In this document: positions 1-7,324 of the stretch, piece after piece | Numbering within the stretch: position 1 is the stretch's first letter | Layout of the letters: the number at the start of each line of letters is the position of its first letter | From: a virus | Direction: 5' to 3' (one strand) | Virus record (IMG/VR): IMGVR_UViG_3300023237_000012 | Location: 1-64,000 of that record | Length of the DNA: 64,000 nt | Position numbers and translations under genes: made by a program | Notes under the pieces: model-generated | What the model saw: only the letters and a program-made list of their open reading frames with translations | Database searches by the model: none | What the model was told of the DNA's origin: nothing

Positions 1-80
1 GGATGGTTTTCTGTATACTTTCGCTTAATGACAACATTCTTTTCTAAAAGAAACTCATCTAATGATTTTATATGTTCCAT
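1..80 (-). CDS. N-terminus of a capsid-leader protein, cut by the window edge
   Basis: Only the first 26 codons are inside the window. They read MEHIKSLDEFLLEKN and onward, identical to the start of the neighbour at 122-445, because the two genes lie in a 99-base exact repeat. The peptide has the T4-type capsid-targeting pattern with a likely protease site after LLE (residue 13). The rest of the protein is outside the window, so it is not known whether this is a full duplicate or a different protein sharing only the leader. The start is the ATG at 78-80, after an A-rich stretch without a Shine-Dalgarno. Confidence 0.6.
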   Translation of the reverse strand, partial: MEHIKSLDEFLLEKNVVIKRKYTENH

Positions 81-99
81 ATTTTACTATTTTTTTGTT
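1..99. repeat. 99-bp exact direct repeat, copy 1
   Basis: Bases 1-99 are identical to 366-464 (offset 365). The unit contains the non-coding leader and the first 26 codons of a leader-bearing gene. Identity stops at base 100; the left limit is unknown because it reaches the window edge. It looks like a recent tandem duplication. Confidence 0.97.
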
Positions 100-121
100 G
101 TGCTTTTGAAGTTGCTGGCAT

Positions 122-445
122 TTAGTCTTCATTTAAATTTCTTGTACGAGTTCTAATACGGTTCCCGTGCTTAGACAATGTAAAGTTCTTCACTCCTTCT
201 TTGTCTTCAGTCATCTTAAAAAGATTACCGTTCTTTTTGAACCATCGTGTACCAGCATTAGCAGTCTTTAGAATATTCTGAACTTCTTCTTCAGATAATA
301 TTCCGTCTGCCATTGCATCTAAGACAGCGTTTCTTACACGAGCTGAAGTAGATGCATTTTTGGCTGGATGGTTTTCTGTATACTTTCGCTTAATGACAAC
401 ATTCTTTTCTAAAAGAAACTCATCTAATGATTTTATATGTTCCAT
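122..445 (-). CDS. Small basic protein with capsid-targeting leader
   Basis: 107 aa, function not recognised. The N-terminus MEHIKSLDEFLLE fits the capsid-targeting pattern, with predicted prohead-protease cleavage after E13 leaving a basic mature protein. The middle (residues ~33-60) looks helical and is followed by a basic stretch (TRWFKKNGNLFKM) and an Arg-rich C-terminus, so nucleic-acid binding is possible. It follows the 947-aa gene after 29 bases and precedes a second gene with an identical start at 1-80. The leader and N-terminus are part of the 99-bp repeat. A role as an injected internal protein is inferred. Confidence 0.75.
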   Translation of the reverse strand: MEHIKSLDEFLLEKNVVIKRKYTENHPAKNASTSARVRNAVLDAMADGILSEEEVQNILKTANAGTRWFKKNGNLFKMTEDKEGVKNFTLSKHGNRIRTRTRNLNED

Positions 446-464
446 ATTTTACTATTTTTTTGTT
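366..464. repeat. 99-bp exact direct repeat, copy 2
   Basis: Identical to bases 1-99. It covers the leader and first 26 codons of the gene at 122-445. Beyond 464 the two flanks differ. Confidence 0.97.
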
Positions 465-474
465 AAACTTCCAG

Positions 475-3318
475 TTAAGCTTTTACTTTTACTTTAACAG
501 TTCCAGCTGTTGCTGCGTAAAATTGAGTTTGATCTAGACTGCCTGAAATAGCATCTTTATAATGAATGCCCATAAAACGCTTCCTACTATTAGTTTGTAC
601 AAATATAAACTTTTCATTAACTTTACCAAACCCAGCAACTAGTTCTTTTTCAATTGCATTAAAAGATTTTAGTGTTAACGTACTACCTGTGGATAAGATA
701 GTTTTTATTTTACTTAATGTTTTTGCATCAGTAAGATCACCCAAAATTTCTCCGCTTGAGTTAGATATTATCAGTTTATTGGTTGGTGATTCTTCAATAT
801 TAAAAGCTAATGCGGTGTGAATTTCAACAGGGTCAATACTTCTAACTTCCTTTACAAATTTTCCGAATTCTTGTCTTCCTGTTAAAGCTGCTATCTCAGA
901 TCCTAGTTTTGTTGATATGTCTAATTCTGGTAGTACATCTTTAAGGCCATCATAAAGAAGTTTAAGATTTGCTAATGTATGCTGAATAATAGATCTATGC
1001 TTTGCACCAGTCCTCCAATTATATAGCCAACCGTCTATAGACAGCTGAGCTTCTTTTAATTCCGCTTGATCTGATACAGCATGTTTATCATTATACAGCG
1101 TTAAATCAATATCTTGCGAGCCTCCACCAATACTGCAATTTTCTATAATATAAGCTAACATAATTTCACCTCTACCTATCCCAGTGACGTCAGCGCCTAA
1201 CTTTACTAATATATCTGCTGCGTTTTGGTCTCCTTTAAGATATTTTTCAACCTTCTTTATATCACTAGTATTAAAACTATTTAACTTAAGCCTACCGTCG
1301 TATGGTGCTTTACCTTTAAACAAACTCACATTGATTAAATCGTAAAGAGCATCTTTATCTTCTTTTTTATTAGACTGTGCCAAATACATATACTTCCTTT
1401 CACTTGCTTCAGTTATTAGCTCTTCTGATTCTGTCATTTCGGGGGTAAGAACATTCTGAAGAATTGAATACATGTCATGAATACTCTTTGGAGTCATTTT
1501 CTTGAAAGTAGACTCATCATCTAATTCAATTGCTGTCCTAACTTTAGAAGCAGACACATCGTCATCACCTCTTTTAATTTCATATCCTTTAAATTCTGGT
1601 TCAACATCTAAGTCTTTTCGATATTCTGGTTTGCTAATCATGCCTTCATATGCCTTCTTACGATCTGTTCCAAATCCCCATAACATTGGTTCGTAAGCTG
1701 GTCTTAACGTTGCATAAAGAGTATCAATAGCTGCATTAGGTACTGTGTACATAGCCTCTAAAAATGGATATTGCTTCTTCATCTTATTGAACATAACGTT
1801 CTGTTCATCTTCACTAAATGGACTCTTTTCAGGGTTTGGCTTTTTACCTCTTACAGTAAAGACTACTACTGGGAGTCCGTTTTGCTTATGTAGCTGTTCG
1901 AAGACTTTAACATGACCTAAAGTAAAAGGCTGAAATCGTCCGACGATCATATTGACTTTCTTCTTACCACGTTCTTTATATGGAACTGTTAGTGCTTCAC
2001 TTACTGCCGATAGATCAACTATATCAAGAGCTTGGAAGTCTTTAAAAGTTAATACTTTTTCTTCACTAATTGATTTGACTGGGTCTTCTTCTACCGTTTC
2101 GTTTACCTTTTTGAGCTTAAGGTAATCTTCAAATGTTTTGAATTTACCATCATCCTTAGATGTGCTGATACTGTTGAATTTATCTACCATTTTGTTAAAG
2201 TCTTCTATCACTGATGGTGTAAGTATTGCACCTGTTTTCTTTGGGTCTCTTTTCTTTCTTAACGATCCTAACATAACTTTGTATAGATCTTTAAGACTTT
2301 CTGAGCTTGATACTAATTTCTTTGTCTTTTCGTTTAATATTAAATCTGTGTTTAGATCAAACTCTGGTGCCGATGCAAAATCTGCTTTATTGAATGCTAT
2401 ACCTTCTAGGCTATCGCCCCGTTGAGCAACATATTCATTAAAAAGTAATGATACTAATTGAATATACCGTTCTTCACCATTACCCGTTAATGTATCACTT
2501 TTTGTGATTCCACGCTCTTCAATAAAAGCAAGCAAATCAAGCAGAATGATTTCGTTCATATCTGCTGGTGCTCGTCTCATATCAACTGGGACTTTCTCTT
2601 TCATTAAGAATTTAGTGTAAGGATCTATCATCCTAGCTGAGAATGATTTGCCACTTCCAGCTGTAATAAATTTAAAGATTAACGAATCTATAGGATTTGA
2701 TAAATTACCATGCAATGTAGTTGAAGTTGTATTAGGATTAAGAACTTGTAAGATATATTCAGCAAAAGATGCTGTACCAAATAGTTCTTCTTGATCCTCA
2801 GTAGGAATTCTTATAAATTCTTCGATCTTTGATTTTTGTTCAGGTGTTAAGTTACCAGAATAAAATGGTTGGAGTGCTGTTACAGTTAGATTAGCTGCCC
2901 AATCTTTTATTACTCTCGGATCATCTATAACTTTAGCTGTCTTTCCAGTTTCACCTCTTATGTGAATATGTGTAAGTACTAAATTATTCTCAGGAAGTTT
3001 CGTATAGCTTATAATACCAGGTTCGTTATGAACAAAATACTGAAAGCAAAATCTCCAGTTATTTGGAAGTTCTATTTTACTTGAAGCCAGTATATTCTTA
3101 ATATGTTGTATTGCTGGTTCATAATAAACCATAATCGTCCTATCTACTAAGTTAATAGGTTTTTGAGAGGTTCCTTTAAAAAACTGAAGTCTGTCTTTGG
3201 TTTGTTCAGTTGCAAAGGATGATCCAGATAACTTCTCAGTAACTATAACGTAGTCACTTAGTAAGTCGTCAATAAATCCTTGACCTGCATCTTTATATAT
3301 GTTATGAAGTTCTTTCAT
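475..3318 (-). CDS. Ligase-like / NMN-cytidylyltransferase-like / nuclease-like fusion protein
   Basis: 947 aa with three parts. Residues 20-235 resemble the nucleotidyl-ligase fold: candidate motif I TEKLSGSS (K29), later SLIFKF and ARMIDPYTK resembling motifs IV and V. Residues 455-605 are a clear adenylyl/cytidylyltransferase (NMNAT-type) domain: VGRFQPFTLGH near 459-469, WGFGTDR, and VSASKVR near 588-593 in place of ISxTxxR. Residues 640-947 are unassigned, but E718, D736/D738 and ELK (753-755) could form a PD-(D/E)XK nuclease site. LITE|AS at about 634-639, between parts two and three, matches the T4 prohead-protease consensus. There is no leader at the N-terminus, although the neighbours have one. 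Domain 2 is secure, domain 1 moderate, domain 3 speculative. A role in NAD, nucleotide or RNA-end chemistry is inferred. Confidence 0.7.
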   Translation of the reverse strand: MKELHNIYKDAGQGFIDDLLSDYVIVTEKLSGSSFATEQTKDRLQFFKGTSQKPINLVDRTIMVYYEPAIQHIKNILASSKIELPNNWRFCFQYFVHNEPGIISYTKLPENNLVLTHIHIRGETGKTAKVIDDPRVIKDWAANLTVTALQPFYSGNLTPEQKSKIEEFIRIPTEDQEELFGTASFAEYILQVLNPNTTSTTLHGNLSNPIDSLIFKFITAGSGKSFSARMIDPYTKFLMKEKVPVDMRRAPADMNEIILLDLLAFIEERGITKSDTLTGNGEERYIQLVSLLFNEYVAQRGDSLEGIAFNKADFASAPEFDLNTDLILNEKTKKLVSSSESLKDLYKVMLGSLRKKRDPKKTGAILTPSVIEDFNKMVDKFNSISTSKDDGKFKTFEDYLKLKKVNETVEEDPVKSISEEKVLTFKDFQALDIVDLSAVSEALTVPYKERGKKKVNMIVGRFQPFTLGHVKVFEQLHKQNGLPVVVFTVRGKKPNPEKSPFSEDEQNVMFNKMKKQYPFLEAMYTVPNAAIDTLYATLRPAYEPMLWGFGTDRKKAYEGMISKPEYRKDLDVEPEFKGYEIKRGDDDVSASKVRTAIELDDESTFKKMTPKSIHDMYSILQNVLTPEMTESEELITEASERKYMYLAQSNKKEDKDALYDLINVSLFKGKAPYDGRLKLNSFNTSDIKKVEKYLKGDQNAADILVKLGADVTGIGRGEIMLAYIIENCSIGGGSQDIDLTLYNDKHAVSDQAELKEAQLSIDGWLYNWRTGAKHRSIIQHTLANLKLLYDGLKDVLPELDISTKLGSEIAALTGRQEFGKFVKEVRSIDPVEIHTALAFNIEESPTNKLIISNSSGEILGDLTDAKTLSKIKTILSTGSTLTLKSFNAIEKELVAGFGKVNEKFIFVQTNSRKRFMGIHYKDAISGSLDQTQFYAATAGTVKVKVKA

Positions 3319-3321
3319 AGT

Positions 3322-3888
3322 TTATGTTCCACTAAAGTCTTTAAATTCTGTATCAGTTTTGAATAATTTCCCAAAGGCTTTAAATGCAAGTTTCTGCTCT
3401 GTCGATGAAAGTTTAGAATACAGATCACTTAGAGTTTTTTGATGTGCTTGACCGTTCTTATATGCTCTTTGATCATCTGCATAGTGCCAAGTGTTATCAT
3501 ATCCTTTTATTGATAGTAGATATTGATCAAGATCAGTTTCCCTAGCACTTAGAATTTTTCTTACTGTAGCTGCATCTTTCATCCTTTTCTTATTGAAGTA
3601 AACTTCCCAATCGCCTCTGAATCTTCCAGTTTTGTACAAATGAATAATGTCACCTGAATGTAAAGTAACTTCAAATTTTATACCTTTCTTATCGCTTGAT
3701 TGATCGACGATATTTACAATGCTTTCTTTTGCATCATCCCAATCTTTTGGGATCATATGTTGAACTGTAATTTCAGCATCTCTCTTTACTTCTTCTGGAG
3801 TAGCCCAAGTATCACCAGCTTGACCGTAGTCTAAGTAGGTTTGATACTTAGCTTCGAAGATTTTAAAACTGTCTATGTACTTTCCCAT
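3322..3888 (-). CDS. Unknown protein with capsid-targeting leader
   Basis: 188 aa, not recognised. It starts MGKYIDSFKIFE|AK, which fits the leader pattern with an IFE-A cleavage site at residues 10-13. The body is hydrophilic; residues 70-110 look beta-rich (FEVTLHSGDIIHLYKTGRF) and the rest mainly helical. It lies 3 bases upstream of the 947-aa gene in the direction of transcription, so the two are probably co-translated. A 7-bp hairpin and an AATAAATA run sit just before its start. Delivery in the capsid is inferred from the leader only. Confidence 0.75.
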   Translation of the reverse strand: MGKYIDSFKIFEAKYQTYLDYGQAGDTWATPEEVKRDAEITVQHMIPKDWDDAKESIVNIVDQSSDKKGIKFEVTLHSGDIIHLYKTGRFRGDWEVYFNKKRMKDAATVRKILSARETDLDQYLLSIKGYDNTWHYADDQRAYKNGQAHQKTLSDLYSKLSSTEQKLAFKAFGKLFKTDTEFKDFSGT

Positions 3889-3908
3889 CTGTTTGCATTT
3901 GTTTATTT

Positions 3909-3927
3909 ATTGACAAGTATTGTCAAT
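3909..3927 (-). promoter_or_regulatory. Short hairpin between two genes, with TATAAATA-like flank
   Basis: ATTGACA and TGTCAAT form a perfect 7-bp stem around a 5-base loop, overlapping the stop codon at 3923. On the minus strand it is followed by AATAAATAAAC, which resembles a T4 late -10 box (TATAAATA), about 10 bases before the ATG at 3888. There is no T-run, so it is a poor terminator. It could be a processing or promoter element. Confidence 0.3.
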
Positions 3928-4105
3928 CATGTCCGTGCCACCAATCATCATCTGATAAAACATCAAGATTATGCTGAGCATGCTCTTTGTCTTCAAATAT
4001 TTCATCTAACACAAAATCGATACTTTCTAAGAACTCATCCTTCGTTTTGGCTATTTTAAGTTTGTCGTAAACTGAGTGGTATTTGTTTTGTTGTGATTGT
4101 GTCAT
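3923..4105 (-). CDS. Small acidic protein, unknown
   Basis: 60 aa, not recognised. It begins MTQSQQNKYHSVYDKLK, is rich in Asp/Glu, and ends DDDWWHGHD. It has no leader motif. It starts one base after the stop of the nucleotidyltransferase gene (TGA-T-ATG), which supports translational coupling and a real gene. Confidence 0.55.
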   Translation of the reverse strand: MTQSQQNKYHSVYDKLKIAKTKDEFLESIDFVLDEIFEDKEHAQHNLDVLSDDDWWHGHD

Positions 4106-4106
4106 A

Positions 4107-4991
4107 TCATCCTACATCTGATGGTAATGGTAAACCAGAATGTGTCATTCTCATTTTAAATTCGTCAAGAATAGCATCTACTTTTTCTGGAAATTTAAAC
4201 GATCCTGATTCTAATAATGCTTTCAATCCTTCGTATGTATTAACATCCTTTGGTTTTGCACCGTTGAATATCATGTCTACTACTTCTTGTGGTTCTCTTG
4301 TGATCTCTTTATCAAAGTCTCTTAATAGTTTCGCGGTTTTAATCAATCCTTTCTTACCTTGAAATGTTTTTCTAATTTGAACTATTCCTTGGTTCAATCT
4401 AATTATTCTGGCTTCGTATTCTTTAGTTGCTCCTTCTGGAGTTTTACTTAATGTCTTGCCAAAGGATTGTCCTATTATTGACATTAATAAAATATTACGA
4501 TATGCTCCTTTATATTTCGATTCTCCGGTTCTGAAGTCAGGTGATTCGTAAATAAACTTAGACCATTCCATATCAGTTGAAAGCATTAAGTCAACTTGAC
4601 CAACACCATTCTTAATGTCACCGTCAATTGGAGCCGCTATACTTACTTGGCCAAAACCTGCGGCCATTTTAGTTTCGTAGCCTAATTTCTTGAGTGTACT
4701 GTTTAGTTCAATTAAAACGTTCTGAAGTGAAACATCTAAATACCCAGCAACTCGGTCTGCTGAAATTGCAATATCAATGTCACCGCTTGTGTCTCCTGGC
4801 AATTTCTTCCCGGCACTTCCAATAACTGCAGCATCGTCACCCATCCCAGATAGTCCAATCTTAGGAAAAACGTTTTTCTCTAACCACTTTAAAGTTCCAG
4901 TAACTTGATCTTGTTGAAATGGCTGAGCATCTTCTACAGAATTACCGCTTTCAGTTAATATGAATTCTTCAAATAATTTAATGTATGCCAT
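4107..4991 (-). CDS. Polymerase-beta-type nucleotidyltransferase with capsid-targeting leader
   Basis: 294 aa. The leader MAYIKLFEEFILTE|S has a probable cleavage site after E14. The body carries the minimal nucleotidyltransferase signature: GS (58-59), then D71-x-D73 in the string GDIDIAI, and a third acidic residue D134 in GQVDLML. This is the metal-binding triad of the pol-beta superfamily, which transfers a nucleotide to RNA, protein or small molecules. The substrate cannot be told from sequence. It follows the ligase-like gene (4997-6280) after 5 bases, and both carry the leader, so the pair probably acts together. The start follows an AAACGAC leader shared with two other leader genes. 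Fold fairly sure, substrate unknown. Confidence 0.7.
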   Translation of the reverse strand: MAYIKLFEEFILTESGNSVEDAQPFQQDQVTGTLKWLEKNVFPKIGLSGMGDDAAVIGSAGKKLPGDTSGDIDIAISADRVAGYLDVSLQNVLIELNSTLKKLGYETKMAAGFGQVSIAAPIDGDIKNGVGQVDLMLSTDMEWSKFIYESPDFRTGESKYKGAYRNILLMSIIGQSFGKTLSKTPEGATKEYEARIIRLNQGIVQIRKTFQGKKGLIKTAKLLRDFDKEITREPQEVVDMIFNGAKPKDVNTYEGLKALLESGSFKFPEKVDAILDEFKMRMTHSGLPLPSDVG

Positions 4992-4996
4992 GTCGT

Positions 4997-6280
4997 TTAT
5001 TTTTTAAAAGCTAAAATTGACCGAATCTGGTGAAGTGGGCTGAAAATTCCAGTATATTTGTACGGCTTACCTTTATACACAAATGTAATACCTTCTGTTG
5101 GAACTATACTTTCAATTCCGCCAGCAGCTGTAAGTCTTAATAATTCCGCTTCGAGTTTTTTAACATCTTCAGCGTCACCACCTGTCTTAATACTATTAAT
5201 AACACCTTCGACTTCTTTTTTCATTGCCTGCGTAGCGGCTGTAGGATTAGCTGATAGGAACACTGATACGTTTTTCATCATTTCAGTTCCTACCTCTAAA
5301 AATATTCCTTCAAGAGGTGCATAAATTTTACGCTTTAACCTTTTATAGTCTTTCTTCTCTAAATCAATGAACCATTGAGCGTCATCTCCAAGTTCATGTT
5401 TAAGAGTTGGTATAGTATACGACTTATCAACTCCTCCGATTCGTCTAGCAAGACCTTCTACAGCATCACTTGGTATACTAACTTTAGCTTTTTTGGCTTC
5501 GTCCTGAAGTACTTTAACGGCACTGCCCATAACGTAGTCTCTAATAGTACTATTTAGATTAGTACCACTTTCTGCCATGATTCTCTTCAGTTCATTATTA
5601 TAATAAGATGCTCTTTTCTTAGTATTTGGAAATGGCATGATAGAAATATCAACTGGACCTCTTACGTAATAGGTTGCTTGAGCTGCTACGTTAGCATCAT
5701 TGATAAGATTGCCGATTTTTCGTGCAGCAGTTTTATCTTCTCCTATAACATTAGCAGCTTCATCATATTCAACTAAACCATGAAATACTAAAATATTCTG
5801 ACCGTATGGGATAGTGTTTTGAGTTACGGGGGTTATTACTTCAACACTTGCAAATTTTCTACCACTATCGAATAAGTCTAACTTATCTTTCTCTGATAGT
5901 GCACCGATAGAAGCTGCTAAATCTGTCATTGCAGTATTATATGCAATTTCAATATCCCCTCGACCTTTAAATAAATCAGCCATGCCCTGAGCGGTAAGTG
6001 CATTTTCGCCAGCATTTCTTAAGTGGCTCTTATTCCTCGCAGCAATTAACCGCCCATCTTTCCAAGAGATCATAATGTTTTGACCATCAACCTTCTCCTG
6101 TACAAAATTATCTGGACCGAAGGCACCTTCAATAGTTGCATCGATCATATCTTGTACGTCTCTCATAGTTAGGTCGAGATCCTCAAACGGATGTGCTAAG
6201 TGCCCATATGCTCCACCTTCTAACAACAATGGCTGACTATCATTAGTCAGCCATTGTTCAAATAACAGTATATGTCTCAT
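4997..6280 (-). CDS. RNA/DNA-ligase-like nucleotidyltransferase with capsid-targeting leader
   Basis: 427 aa. It starts MRHILLFEQWL, with a protease-type site LLLE|GG at 18-22. It then shows the covalent nucleotidyltransferase motifs of ligases and capping enzymes: motif I EKVDGQN (lysine K63 would carry AMP), motif III-like FASVEVITP (E147), motif IV-like EGITF (E396) and a motif V-like KYTG (K408). The spacing between III and IV is unusually long, with a helical insert of about 200 residues. RNA ligase is the best guess, but DNA end-sealing is possible. It sits 9 bases downstream of the acidic leader protein and 5 bases upstream of the nucleotidyltransferase, in one transcription unit. Action in the host cell right after injection is inferred. 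Confidence 0.65.
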   Translation of the reverse strand: MRHILLFEQWLTNDSQPLLLEGGAYGHLAHPFEDLDLTMRDVQDMIDATIEGAFGPDNFVQEKVDGQNIMISWKDGRLIAARNKSHLRNAGENALTAQGMADLFKGRGDIEIAYNTAMTDLAASIGALSEKDKLDLFDSGRKFASVEVITPVTQNTIPYGQNILVFHGLVEYDEAANVIGEDKTAARKIGNLINDANVAAQATYYVRGPVDISIMPFPNTKKRASYYNNELKRIMAESGTNLNSTIRDYVMGSAVKVLQDEAKKAKVSIPSDAVEGLARRIGGVDKSYTIPTLKHELGDDAQWFIDLEKKDYKRLKRKIYAPLEGIFLEVGTEMMKNVSVFLSANPTAATQAMKKEVEGVINSIKTGGDAEDVKKLEAELLRLTAAGGIESIVPTEGITFVYKGKPYKYTGIFSPLHQIRSILAFKK

Positions 6281-6289
6281 TTGGTATTT

Positions 6290-7285
6290 TTATTGTTTTC
6301 CGCTTGACAATGCACCGATCATTGCACCGTAATCGTCTTTGTATTTTTTCTTAAGATCAGCGATAACTTTATTTGCAACTTTCTCATCGAAATCATCTGG
6401 ATGAGCTTTCATCAAGACAGCATTTGCATATTCTTCAAAATCAGCGTCAGTTTTAATATCAGCTTCTTTTAGCATTGCTTCAGATACAACGACAGTTCCT
6501 TGAATATCTGAATCATCTGTTGAATCTTCAGGCTTAATTACAATCTCTTGGTGTTTAGTAACTAATTCTCCATCGTCATCGAGTTCTTTAGTTATACTTA
6601 ATGGATTAGCACGTGCTTCGATATCTTCTGCTGCATCCTCTTTAAGTTTAGCGGCTTTTTCTTCATCCTCAATAGATGCAAATTCGCTATTGTCTTTTCC
6701 GTCTGCAACTGGTAGTGCATCGTCTTCTTCTTCTTCATCATCACGATAGCTAATGTTCTTATTAACTGTTTCTTCGCTTTCTTTAATGAATTCTTCAAAT
6801 GACATAATCCGTGATCTTGGAATTACCGTTGCATCGCTCGTATCTTCTGGACTATCTGGAACTTTCCCAGCTACTTCTTGATCAGTAGTGACTAATTCTT
6901 CGCCTTCTTCATCGGCAACTTTTTCAGGTTCCCCTTTAACTTTAACTTCGTCTTCAATGTCTTCAGCTGCATCTTCGGCAACTTCTACATCATTATCTCC
7001 ACCTACTACTCCGTCCTCTTCTTTTTCGCCAGCTTTATTAGCAAGTGATTTCTCTTCTCCTTTTTTCTTCAGATTAGCTTCGATGTCTTCAACAGCGTCT
7101 TCACTTACATCAGCATGTTTAGGTAGTTCTTTGAATAAAGCTTCAAGTTTAATCAATATAGCTTTTTCTTTCTTAATTTCTTCTAAACTACCAAACCCTA
7201 ATTTCTTAACAATTTCGAGAATGTCTGCTCCCCTACTTTTAGATTCGTTTATAGTTTCAGAGAACTTCTTAATTCTTCTTTCCAT
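6290..7285 (-). CDS. Very acidic repeat protein with two capsid-targeting leaders (core/scaffold-like)
   Basis: 331 aa, strongly acidic. It begins MERRIKKFSETINE|S (site after E14). A second leader-like segment, MSFEEFIKE|SE, lies near residue 160. The body has duplicated units: DAxEDIE occurs three times, and GEELVTTDQEV...PEDTSD is echoed later by GELVTKHQEI...PEDSTD, so the protein looks like an internal tandem duplication. Extreme acidity and protease sites recall T4 prohead core proteins such as gp67 and gp22, which are cleaved and leave acidic peptides in the head, but there is no clear homology. A candidate late promoter lies 18 bases before the ATG. It is the first gene after uvsW. 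Confidence 0.65.
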   Translation of the reverse strand: MERRIKKFSETINESKSRGADILEIVKKLGFGSLEEIKKEKAILIKLEALFKELPKHADVSEDAVEDIEANLKKKGEEKSLANKAGEKEEDGVVGGDNDVEVAEDAAEDIEDEVKVKGEPEKVADEEGEELVTTDQEVAGKVPDSPEDTSDATVIPRSRIMSFEEFIKESEETVNKNISYRDDEEEEDDALPVADGKDNSEFASIEDEEKAAKLKEDAAEDIEARANPLSITKELDDDGELVTKHQEIVIKPEDSTDDSDIQGTVVVSEAMLKEADIKTDADFEEYANAVLMKAHPDDFDEKVANKVIADLKKKYKDDYGAMIGALSSGKQ

Positions 7286-7303
7286 GTTTTTCTTTATTTG
7301 ATT

Positions 7304-7311
7304 TATATATC
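7304..7311 (-). promoter_or_regulatory. Candidate late promoter (GATATATA)
   Basis: Minus-strand GATATATAAATC, 18 bases before the ATG at 7285. It resembles the T4 late box TATAAATA and matches boxes before other virion genes in this window. Confidence 0.55.
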
Positions 7312-7324
7312 TATAGTTTTACTC

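Noticed and set aside
566-2425. Three plus-strand ORFs of 64-95 codons
   Set aside because: All overlap the 947-aa gene, which has clear domains; no neighbouring rightward promoters or terminators.
6888-7301. 137-codon plus-strand ORF rich in Ser
   Set aside because: It is the antisense shadow of the acidic repeat protein: Glu/Asp codons read backwards give Ser/Phe/Leu runs.
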